Part shown: positions 48,034-58,126 of the stretch, one piece after another | Position numbering within the stretch: the stretch's first letter is position 1 | Layout of the letters: each line of letters starts with the position of its first letter | NCBI GenBank assembly: GCA_963576785.1 | Contig: OY756139.1 | Span: forward strand, 1,550,001-1,614,000 | Length of the DNA: 64,000 bases | Direction: 5' to 3' | Source of the DNA: Chlorophyllum brunneum | Lineage: Eukaryota; Basidiomycota; Agaricomycetes; Agaricales; Agaricaceae | Program-made: the position numbers and the translations under genes | Notes under the pieces: generated by a model | What the model saw: the letters and a program-made list of their open reading frames with translations, nothing else | The model's database searches: none | What the model was told of the DNA's origin: nothing

Positions 48034-49358
48034 CTAAAGAAGCGACATGGCTCCTAAGCAGACTATTGTTAAGATAGTCAAGGGTATCGGACGGATGGCC
48101 GAGGTAACGTAGGCGGTGCTCTTGACGGGTTGTCCTGTGAGGTTCGATGGTGCTGAGCCACCCCATAACTGGATATTGCGGAAGTAGGTGTGTGTTGTTG
48201 TTGGTGTGGCCCAAGACGAATCGGAGCCTAGGGTGGTCATTAGAGGATTGCGTGGAATGGGTGAGACAGATGATTACCTCCAAAGAACGTTCTGGAATAG
48301 TTATTCGTTCAGAATTGTGGACGAATAAGGAGTGAGGGGGCAGCTTACGAGAAAAAGAGACCGTTTATAGAGAGTGTATCGTTGGCCCTGATTTGCAGAT
48401 CGGTTTTCGAAATAGCGAGTCTATCGTTGTAGCTAGCGAGGAGTGTGTGAGCTGCTGTTGGTCAGCGAACCCCGACCAAGCTCACAAAAGTTGGATTTGC
48501 CCGTTGGCGATATCTGGAGGATTATTCAGCTGGACGAGCATGGATATTCGAAGCCATCTGGGCGTTGGACATCAGTTCGGATGATGAGAGGGTGGGAGGG
48601 GTTTGGGTGCTAACTGTCCACTCAGGAAACCAAAGGATCCTCTTTGAAAGCTGATGCCAAAGTCACTATTGCATATGACGTCCTTCTCCTTGCAGAGATC
48701 GTTGGGCGAAGGGATGTAAGCGTAGACTGTATGCCGGGTTAGTCAGGCCTAGTGTTATGACGACGGACTGTTGGAAGGTACCTTCGCCTTCAGCAAACTT
48801 CCTCCACATCACGCGAGAGCTGAAACAATCCTTGCCATTGGGGGCGGAGTCACCACCGCTGCATCCAGTGCCATCGAGACCTCCTCTCAGCCCGGGTAGT
48901 TTTCCGCCTTTCACCCAGTCAAACGACGAGTCGAAGGCGATTTCATACGAGAGCAGCATAGAGGCAAAAGAAGACCCGTCAGTGGTATTCCATAGGTTGT
49001 AGAACTGTGTGCCGCCACTGTCATGGGAAAATGAAGCGCGGGGATATGTGATCTGCAAGACGGAGGAGTTGCCAGCCGTGGAGGGACTTGCTGGATCACC
49101 CGAGGGCGAGCTGTTTGGAAACGGGTCGGCAACAAAGGCGACGTTGTTGGTGCCGTCCTGAATGTGGCCCTTGCCCAGAGACCAGTGAGACACGATGTGG
49201 TTGGTAGCATCGTTTGGGGCGAGTGTGGCGGATGGGAAGGGAAAGAGCGTGGAGGTTGCGAGGCTGTACTGGGAGGCCAAGGCAGAAGCCATGATTTGCT
49301 GCTGGGCCTGGACGAGAGAGAAGGAGAGGACGAGGAAAAGGGAGAGACGGGGATCCAT
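48034..49358 (-). CDS. Secreted polysaccharide lyase family 14-like protein
   Basis: Probable secreted, cell-surface polysaccharide lyase. The signal peptide is MDPRLSLFLVLSFSLVQAQQ. The catalytic-type domain includes GGKLPGLRGG, RVMWRKFAEGE, VYAYIPSP and SLSINGLFFSTFFGGSDSSW, a pattern I associate with fungal PL14-type (alginate/glucuronan lyase-like) proteins. The C-terminus carries a small-residue stretch followed by a hydrophobic tail (IPLTILTIVCLGAMSLL), as in GPI-anchored fungal proteins. At least five short introns; the last two flank a 14-nt exon encoding the TFFGG part. Start at the ATG at 49356-49358, stop at 48034. Family call fairly confident; substrate unknown. Confidence 0.75.
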
Positions 49359-49386
49359 TGAGACGCAGACTGAGGTGGAGCGCAAC

Positions 49387-49423
49387 CCTTAGCTAATCAC
49401 TTTTATTGAACCTTAGCTAATCA
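49387..49423. promoter_or_regulatory. Direct repeat in divergent promoter
   Basis: The 13-mer ccttagctaatca occurs at 49387-49399 and again at 49411-49423, within the 92 bp between the PL14 and transporter starts. An inverted CCAAT box (attgg) follows at 49431-49435. The spacing of 24 bp, about two helical turns, suggests a paired binding site shared by both genes. The factor is unknown. Confidence 0.45.
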
Positions 49424-49450
49424 GCATTTCATTGGTCCTCCCATCCCTCC

Positions 49451-51582
49451 ATGTTTCGCCAGCCATCCCCCACCAGAGCCACGGGCCCTCCACCCCTCCT
49501 TCGCTCTCCCCACAACCCAGAAACCGTGTTTGCCGTCGACGACGACAGCTTCGAGGCAGACAGCGCTCTGAACAAGGACACAGACGGTCGTCGTGCAGAA
49601 CTCACCGTCCGCTTCGAGGACTCGGTGCAGGTCATCGCCCCCCCTCTCAGGTCCACGTATGCAAGCCGTGAAGCAGGTGTGTACGTGTTCACTCCTGCAT
49701 CGCCACATTCCTTCACACCCCCGTCATGCAGAGTATGAGCTCGATTCCGATGACTTGGACGACGAAACCCTCCGAGGACTCGAAACTGCCTCTCCACGGA
49801 GCAGGAGGAATGGCGAACAGTCCATGCCTCTTCTTGTTGGTCTCTTCGATTCATCCGCTTCTCGCCGTAGTCTCGACTCCACTATTCCTCTCTCCTCGTC
49901 AAATGGCCACGCGGTCATAGGCGAAGACTCCCTCGACCTAGATGAAATTGCCGCCAGGAGAACGGCGGGAGGTGGTATGTTCGATTCTATAGCCAACATG
50001 GCGAATTCTATCCTCGGTGCAGGTCTGTCCTTCACCCACATCTTATTTGGGCGAGTGCACTTCTGACGGTTCTTTAGGCATTATTGGTGAGGCCTCGGCT
50101 GGTATAGTCATGGCTTATTGACCTTGAATCTTTCAGGTCTTCCGTATGCTGTCCGCCAGGCCGGTTTCTTTACCGGCTTAATACTCCTCGTCGCTCTCTG
50201 CGCCGTCACAGATTGGACCATCCGTCTCATAGTGATAAATGCAAAGCTAAGCGGGAGCCATTCATACATCGAAATCATGAACCATTGCTTCGGTTCAAGT
50301 GGCCGAGCAGCAGTCTCGTTCTTTCAGTTTGCGTTCGCGTTCGGAGGTTCGTTCCATCCTTCTCTCCACTGCCTAGTCATTCGCCCATTTATCTCCCTGC
50401 AGGCATGTGCGCGTTCGGGATCATTATCGGCGATACCCTACCGCACGTCATGCGGTCTCTATTCCCCAGCCTTTCATCTATACCCGTCATCGGTCTCCTC
50501 ACAAATCGTCAATTCGTTATTGCTCTCTGTACAATATGCATCTCCTACCCCCTCTCACTCTACCGCGACATTCACAAACTCGCTCGCGCGTCCGGTCTCG
50601 CGTTAATTGGGATGTTTATCATCGTAATTTCGGTACTTGTCGAGGGTCCACACGTCCCCCCAGAATTCAAGGGCGATCCATCACAAAAGTGGAGTGTGGT
50701 TGGCCCTGGAATATTTCAAGCAATCGGTGTTATAAGTTTCGCTTTTGGTAAGCCCCTCCCTTGCTTGGAACTTCCCTATGTTACTCAACTTCTATTTACT
50801 GCAGTCTGCCACCACAATTCATTGTTGATCTATGGGAGCTTACGCACACCTACTCTCGATCGATTCGCTAAAGTCACCCATGTATCGACGTCTCTTTCAT
50901 TGATATCCTGTGCTACCCTTGCTGTTTCTGCTTATGTCGTGTTCACCAACAGAACACAGGGAAACATTTTGAATAATTTCCCCCAGGTGCGCCCTCTTCT
51001 TTATCTTCCCTGTGGTGATAGTGCTCATTTGCATTAGGATGATACCATGATCAATATTGCCCGGTTTGCATTTGGTCTGAACATGTTCACCACATTGCCG
51101 CTGGAGCTCTTCGTCTGTAGAGAGGTAAGCGAGCATTCGGATCTCGTACCGAAAAGCTCCTTTGACACTTGTCTTCTAGGTCATTGAGCAGTTCTTCTTT
51201 TCACACGAAACATTCAATCTCCAACGACATATCTTCTTCACCTCCGTGATCCTTTTCTCTTCCATGTTCGGTACGTGTCATCTCCGACCGCAATCTGCAC
51301 CCCTTCTAACTCGTGTATTAATATGTCCCAGTGTCCTTGATAACATGTGATCTTGGTGTAATGCTCGAAATAACTGGCGGCGTCTCCGCCACCGCACTCG
51401 CATACATCTTTCCTGCCGCATGTTACTTCAAACTTACTGATAGATCTCTTCCTTGGCATCACCACACGAAATTGCCTGCCGTCGCTTGTGTAACTTTTGG
51501 TATTACCGTTATGATCATTTCACTATTTCTGGCCCTAGGGAAGTCGTGGACGACAGAGGGAACAGCCAAAATTTGCATGTAG
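49451..51582 (+). CDS. Vacuolar-type amino acid transporter (AVT/SLC38 family)
   Basis: Multi-TM amino-acid/auxin permease of the fungal AVT group, which moves neutral or acidic amino acids across the vacuolar or endosomal membrane. The first ~165 residues are Ser/Asp-rich and cytosolic. The core starts with MANSILGAGIIGLPYAVRQ, the family hallmark. Its GIIG part comes from a 9-nt microexon (50078-50086) flanked by introns 50022-50077 and 50087-50136. About ten further hydrophobic segments follow, with FTTLPLELFVCREVIEQ and GGVSATALAYIFPAACYFK typical of the family. Start ATG at 49451 (MFRQPSPTRATGPPPLL), stop TAG at 51580-51582. It is divergent from the PL14 gene over a very short promoter. 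Confidence 0.88.
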
Positions 51583-51797
51583 GAGAGGAGGACATGACAA
51601 GGACGATATGATTTCTACGTATGTAGACTGAAACCTGGAGGCTGTAAGCAGTATATATGCATACATACATTACGACACTATATATTTTTACAGATACCTA
51701 CGAACGACTGAAACGGCAAGGGCAAAGACGAAGAGGTTAAGGAGGGCACAACAAGGACAAAACCAGGAAAGTAGAGGATGACAAGAAGGAAAACCTC

Positions 51798-53739
51798 TCA
51801 CTCAATCAAGACCGCATCTTTCAACCCCGGTACATCCTCGAGCTTCTCTAGCCGGCTGCCTCTAGCCATGCTCTCCGAGGTTGAGAGAGGGGACACACTG
51901 AGGTCTTTGTAGTTACTCCAGACGTATTCGATCCGTTCTGTTGGTCGTTGATCCGGAGAACAGTCAACAGGGTCGCAGACGAGTAACCAAATGGCGTCAT
52001 AACCTCCGGCTGTTTGTAACGCACTCACTTAGGGAATAGACTAAGAGAGGAAAAGAAGGAATGGGACACACCTCCTGGGACTCCACCTCCTATGATACCA
52101 GCTTGGGATACACATGTATCGAGGAGTTTGGTTTGTTCAGATGGCTCGATCGGTACGCCTGCAAAGGCACCCATTTGGCGCATCTTGGCGCGAATAGCCT
52201 AGGAGGGGGGGAAATGAGAATTTTGACTGAGTTTAGGGAAACGGAATAAGCCAAGGTTACGATCCGTACTTGTGAAATGCGGTGAGCTTCATAGAAGGCT
52301 TCGACGATAGGTATTTCCGCCTGCGGTTGCCAGGGATTCGCCGCCCACTATACCAAGTATCGCGTCAAAGCTGCTCAAGCACCACAAAGATACTCACTTG
52401 AACAGGTTGGAGTGAGGATATATACTTTACAGCTGTGCCGTAGTTAACAGGATCCTGAGCGTGGAATTTCGAGATATGGAGTAGAGTTTGTGCGAGGGAC
52501 TGGTTCTGCTGATCAATCTCTCGCCATAATGTATTGGCTGGCAAGAAGTTAGTGTGGACTTGAAAAGCAGTGACCAATCCAACTCACCCTCAGCGCTGTT
52601 CTCTTTTCTCCATCTAAGAACCTTACTGACTAACGACGGTGTATCACTCCCGGCGTCCACATCGGCCAACATTATTCGGGTCAACGGTGGAAGCTGAAAA
52701 GGCTCTACGCTATAATCCCATGATGGGTTGGACGGAGACAGGACGGGTAGAAGGGCCGCCTCGGGCTGGCGAAAACAATAGAACATCATGAGAAATTCCG
52801 ATATCGGTGAATCACTACAGGCGCAACACACCAATGAATCATCCATAAGTGGCTGAAGAACCGCCGGGTCGAACCTCGTGTAAAGGTGACTCCCAAACAC
52901 TGCCGCGGAGACATCGAATCCACTTCCAACTTTTCCTTGGGCCAGACAATGCACATATTGGGCAAGGTTGTGTGCGAGTCTTCTTCCCTGTACAGCTTCC
53001 TTCTTACTGTTTCCCCCTTCTTCTTCTAAGAGCGTTGATGTCGGGAGAACGGATAAATGGACGAGGAGTGCGGAGACGAGTGATGTTATGAGCGCTGCAG
53101 AAGACCCCAAACCTGTCTTGTGTACATCCGAGAGGGTGGCGCCAGTGTTGGCGAAAGGTTTGATCTTCCTCAGAGATTCCAATGTCCTTGGGAGTTTCAG
53201 TGACGCAAGCTATGGTGTTATCCTCCGATCAGAACGATGACAACTTGGAGACAAGTTCCGATGGCTAGTTACTCACCGTAGCGCGTTGAGAGTAGAAATC
53301 ATTGTCTCCAACGATAGCGATATCAATTCCGCGCGAGGCGACTTCCTGAATTATGGCAGAGTCCTTGAGTTCGATGGCTAGCTTTATGGTCTTCTCTAGT
53401 GCAAGCTGGACGAATTTGTTCTTGGTGGGACTACAGAAAACATGACACTTGTGATTAATCTCCGTGTGCATGCCGGTGCCGTAACGTCACGCACTTCTCA
53501 GAGCAGGGCTCGACAATGCTTTCGGTGCCAGTTTTCACTGTGAAGTGCCATGTAGCGCCGCTGAATTGTGGAGAGCGAACCCGTAGTGTGTTTGGGCCAA
53601 CGCTCGGGTCATCGCGTACGACAGTGTAGAAGCGAGAAGAGGCGGAGATGACGGTGCCAGAGTAGGCAGGGTCAAGAACGAGATAGCCTCCGGCAACGAG
53701 GACTTTTCCTGGGGACGAGACGACGGTGGAAGGAGGCAT
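51798..53739 (-). CDS. ERG8: Phosphomevalonate kinase
   Basis: GHMP kinase converting mevalonate-5-phosphate to the diphosphate in sterol and isoprenoid synthesis. The N-terminus MPPSTVVSSPGKVLVAGGYL and the block DIAIVGDNDFYSQRAT are characteristic. The ATP loop reads KTGLGSSAALITSLVSALL. VGSGFDVSAAVFGSHLYTRF and the C-terminal GIIGGGVPGAGGYDAIWLL complete the GHMP motifs. About nine short introns. Start ATG at 53737-53739, stop at 51798. It converges with the transporter gene and lies head to tail with ferrochelatase. Mevalonate kinase is excluded by the PMVK-specific N-terminal motif. Confidence 0.93.
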
Positions 53740-53955
53740 GATGGGGATGGTAGAGAGCAGAGAGTGGGTGGTAGTTTATAAGTTGGGACGCTGCTAAATC
53801 GGGCACCCCTCCGCACCGCGGTCGACAATCTTCCTTCATCTCCCGCACGTAATCCACTCGGACACATCGTCCCTCCCTCGGTCCCACAGTGTCTACCAAG
53901 ATTAGACTTTTAAGTATATACCACTGCATTCTCATCTACATAGAACCATACAAAT

Positions 53956-55377
53956 CTACCGTCCGCCTTGCGCGAACCACCTTTTTTGATGCCCACATGT
54001 CGCGATTTTGCACCCAGGACACCGGAGCAGCATTTGTGTGCTTACAGCCCCCTTTCCTGCCTTGTAGTCCCGCAAGTGTTGTGCTGTAATATCTGCGAGT
54101 GCACGGATAAACACAGGCGAATCGTTGAGGGATTCTGCCCTGTGAACCTCCATTCCGAGCTAAGAGTTTGCATCAAAAGCGTAAGTACAAGGCTGGGCCG
54201 GTGAAGAGGCCTACGGACCTCTCTTGCCTCTTTCGCATACTCGAGGTCGAGTTCATAAAGCGTCTCTATATGGTCACTTGTGAATGCTATTGGTATCAGC
54301 ACCACCTGCTTCTTGCCGAGACGGGCTAAACCCTTGATTGCTTCACTCGTCTGCATCCCCATCCATGCTGACGGGCCAACCTGCGATTGCCACACCAAAC
54401 GATATGGATTCGAATGACCCAGGCGCCCCATGACGGCAGCAACAGATGCAGAGACTTCTAGCACGTACGGATCTCCTCGGTTTACGACCGACATGGGCAA
54501 AGAGTGGGCCGAAAATAACAACACAGTTTCCGACCGCGTCGCCCCAGGAAACTTTGAAAGAGCGACTTCAATATTCTGCGCCACAGCCTGGAAGGGATCA
54601 ATTATTACATTATTCATGACGGGTTCGACACATGGCACACCTCAATAAATCCTGGATGGGTCCCCCAACGGTCGATAACACTCCACTCTATATCACCCAT
54701 TTCACCGGCCTTTCCTCTTCTGAACAGCTCATTAAGGCTGCTTCCTGTTGTACTACAGCTATATTGGGGGTACTGTGTGAAGGCTACTGCGCGTTTGACG
54801 CCATCAGCCTTGAGCTCGCGAGCAGTTTGTTCTGTGAGTGGCCGAGCATATCGGAACGCAACATAGGCTTTATGAGGTGCAGTCTCTGGATGTAGCTCAT
54901 CCAGAAGTTTGGCCATTGCATCACCCTGGAGCCGAGTATAATGCAGGATTGGAGAGCCTCCGCCAATATCCTCATATTGCTTCTCAATTTGGGGCGTTCT
55001 TCTACGAGCAATGATCGGCGCAAGTACACGTTGGAAAGGTAGCGGAATCAGGTCGCCGTCTGAGAAGAGATTTGTAAGGAAATCCCTGGTTTCTGAAACC
55101 TACCATGGATGGGTTAGGTCGATAGCAAGATACGGAGCAGGAGCTCACGGTTGATGGTCCTCCCATGTTCAACATGACGACGGCTGTTGGAGAAGCTCAT
55201 GCTGTGCGACTTCCAAAGATGTCAAAGGACATACCTGTTGGACTAACATTATGTGAACATCGCGAGACAACACGAGAGACATTCAACGGACCTCTTCCCC
55301 GAAGCTGGAGGGTGATGAAGCGATGCCATGGATTTCGTTAAGGAGCGAGAAAAGGCAAATAATCTTGGAAAGGCCAT
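53956..55377 (-). CDS. HEM15: Ferrochelatase
   Basis: Mitochondrial inner-membrane enzyme inserting iron into protoporphyrin IX, the last step of heme synthesis. The likely presequence is [20 protein letters not shown]. The mature part has [13 protein letters not shown], then [18 protein letters not shown] and [11 protein letters not shown], then [18 protein letters not shown]. The active-site histidine is in [12 protein letters not shown], and [13 protein letters not shown] carries the conserved Glu. The last exon ends [16 protein letters not shown], a C-x2-C-x4-C set like the [2Fe-2S] ligands of animal and fission yeast ferrochelatase. The join between exon 1 and LNMGGP is not resolved: the ATG at 55375-55377 and a donor around 55281-55295 are my best guess. 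The rest is secure. Confidence 0.88.
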
Positions 55378-55809
55378 TGGACTGAGAAGAAAGAAGGGGA
55401 TGGAGGAAGATTTAAACAAAATTATCGAATTAAACAGGCGACGAGGACGTTGCGGCAACCCTCGGCAATTCATCCTTGTTTTTCCCACACTCTGAGCTTC
55501 ACCGGTGTTGCTTTCGACAGCATGTCTATATATTGTCTTAGTTAATTATTGATACAATTGAGAAATCAAAGCAATGCAAGAAGTTCGTGGACGATGAACG
55601 AAATGTGGTACTACTACGTACAATATGGAAAAATTGGTTGTACAAAGATAGAGAAAGCGATATGACTGGTATACGGATAGGTTCTCGAGACTAGGTGATT
55701 CAGCAGCCAATCATACAGAAATTGAAATCTGCTAATGTAAACGCGTACTAACCTCGGAGGAAATTCATCATTGCTCAATCTTCCACAATCCTGCAGTTCG
55801 AGGTCTGTC
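55378..55809. other. Intergenic, no gene seen
   Basis: Upstream of ferrochelatase (-) and downstream of the membrane RING gene (-). It probably holds the ferrochelatase promoter and the RING gene 3' UTR. No protein-like frame. Confidence 0.4.
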
Positions 55810-57746
55810 TCATGGTCTCCTTGGTTTCTGTCCTGGTATCTCGACCGGCCGCTGACAGACGGGACAGCGCCCTGATACATCAGTCAGCCACGGATCAAGG
55901 CATGTTTTCTGTAAGGAATGGAGGTCGGTATCAGGGTTGACGGTGTAATAATGAGGGAAAAAACACACGTGGAACACATGCCCACAAGTCAAGAGTCTCA
56001 AAGGCTGCGCCTCTTCTCCTGTATCTTCAAGCTGAATTCGATTTGTTCCTTCTCTAACCTCCAAGGTGATACCAGAGCCCGAGCTCTGATTTAGTTCCGC
56101 TTCTTTAGATTTCACCTCCGAATCCAACGCCTTGTCTTTGCTCGACTCATTATCGGCTTCTTCGACAACAGTTCCATCACTTGTCCCCCTCTTCTCCGCT
56201 TCCGGGAAAGCGTGCTCCAACCCAGGTTTCCTCTTCGGCGTCTCAAAGTCCATCAAACAAATCGCACAAGCCGCCCTGTTCCCTTCAAGTACCACGAACG
56301 GATATTCGCTATCTTCCCAGTAGTCGCTCCACGTCAAGGGTTCTCCAGTCCCTGGATCCTTCTCTACATCGGCAGGCAAACCAGTCACCCTCGTACTGAC
56401 CTGTCGCTTTCTCGAAGATCTGGGTTTGAGGAACTTGAAACGCGGTCTAGGTTTGCTGGCTGGTTTTGGAGGTGTATTAGGGGGATACGTGTGGGGATTA
56501 GCGATTATTTTGGGTGACGTAGATTTGAGGTCCGATCCTTCTGGGGGAGGTGGGATATACATGACTAATGGGATCTTTTCGACAAGAACTTTAGGCATTT
56601 TGTCGACATCGGGTTTGATGATGTGAGGATTTTGGATTGGGTGGCGACCAAGGCAGATAAGTAAGATGTTCCAGAAAACCTGTGGTGGACTGTCGGAAGT
56701 TAGACCACATGAATTTCGGGATCACGTACGAAGACAATCGGCGTGACAACCAGGACGATAAACCCTATTATGATGACTTCGAAGACCATTAGGTACATGA
56801 TGCAGAGAATACCAAATACCAGCCACCACAGGTGAGGTGAGGTATGTCGACAAGTGTTAATAGAAGTATACTCCAGGATATGGGCAGTCAGGAACCAGCT
56901 TAGCGTCAGGAGCGAGGAGAGGACAGAAAGTCTGGACGACAGATCAGTGTTGTGGTCTACGAAAACCATCCTGTAACGCACCGTGTGTATGCTGCATTTG
57001 GTTGTGGAACAATAACGCCTTGCTGTCGAATTGGTTGAAGTTGTCTGCTGTCGGCACGAGGGATAGTGGTTGTCCTGTTGCCCCTTCTGATAATCGTTGG
57101 GGTTCCACGAATGTAACTCGCAATCCTGGGTGCCAATGCCGTCAGTGTTGTAACATGGTCTACGGCGACGAGACCTACGCTTCGAGCTCCCTCAAGTACT
57201 CCCAATATGATAATGCTGTTGACGATATTACTCTAACAATCCACAGACAAGCCCATATCCCCAGCGGCCTATCGCATGCAGACCATTCGCTACTCCCTGG
57301 TTCCCTTGGGTCCCTGAACACAGTCCCCGAAAGCGCAACCATCGTTACTATCATGACAGCCTGCTCAATGTCAATCAACGACCATCGCACCGTGCGATCC
57401 ATGCCATGCATACCTGCGCTAATGACCAGATGATATTCCACAGCAATACCGCCAATCCCTTTCTTTTCTGTATTCCGTACCTCCCCAACCCAAAGAATGA
57501 CAGAAACGAGTCCACCCTATCATAGTATACACCCTGATTCTGCGCTTGATGATGGTTTTGACCATTATTCACAGAGGTAATAAAGGGTGGGGGAATGGTG
57601 CCAGCTCCGGGGATGGGATCACCGTTAGATGTCCGACGAATGCCAGTAGGTGGTAGAGATGCGCTTGGGAGCTGGGGCATATCGCCCATAGACCTCACTC
57701 GTCGTATATTGCCATCATCGAGAGCATTGGAAGAACTCGTAGACAT
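55810..57746 (-). CDS. Multi-TM RING-H2 finger protein
   Basis: Predicted integral-membrane E3 ubiquitin ligase. The N-terminus is Ser/Pro/Asn-rich (MSTSSSNALDDGNIRRVRSM). Four or so hydrophobic segments follow (LAVLLWNIIWSLAQ, AVMIVTMVALSGTVF, LTLSWFLTAHILEY, YLMVFEVIIIGFIVLVVTPI). A basic/Pro-rich loop separates them from a C-terminal RING-H2: CAICLMDF, then an acidic insert of about 70 residues, then LLTCGHVFHKTCLDPWL and CPVCQRPV. The insert between the first and second metal pairs is unusually long. The protein ends EIPGQKPRRP. Start ATG at 57744-57746, stop at 55810. This architecture is common in basidiomycetes, but I know of no characterised orthologue. Several short introns. Confidence 0.8.
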
Positions 57747-58126
57747 TGGTCAAATGAGGTCGGGATTGAGGAAGCGGGTACAGCTAGCCTACTTGTATCA
57801 CCTGAGCGTTGTTTAAGCGCTTTCTGTAGTTGTGAACAGCCGAGACTTGCCTCGGACAGTAAGGGCTTTCCCTGATATTCAGGAGGACAGAGGAGAAGGT
57901 TGTAGGAGTAGAGTTCAGGTAGAGGATGGGATTGTTGATTCTTGTTGATGCTTGCCGCGTGACGTGGGGAATGGACTAACCCAAGCGCCCCACATTAGGT
58001 GCCATCTCCACAACCCGGTCTTTTGTAATTTCTATTACAAACAAGAGGTCATTCTACTACGAAGCCAAGCCCTCGGGCCCCTCCTGTGCGGTCAAATACC
58101 CCATGGTACTGCGCTTTGAGTCGGAT
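57747..58126. other. Intergenic, no gene seen
   Basis: Promoter side of the RING-H2 gene and 3' flank of the next minus-strand gene. No recognisable coding sequence. Confidence 0.4.
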
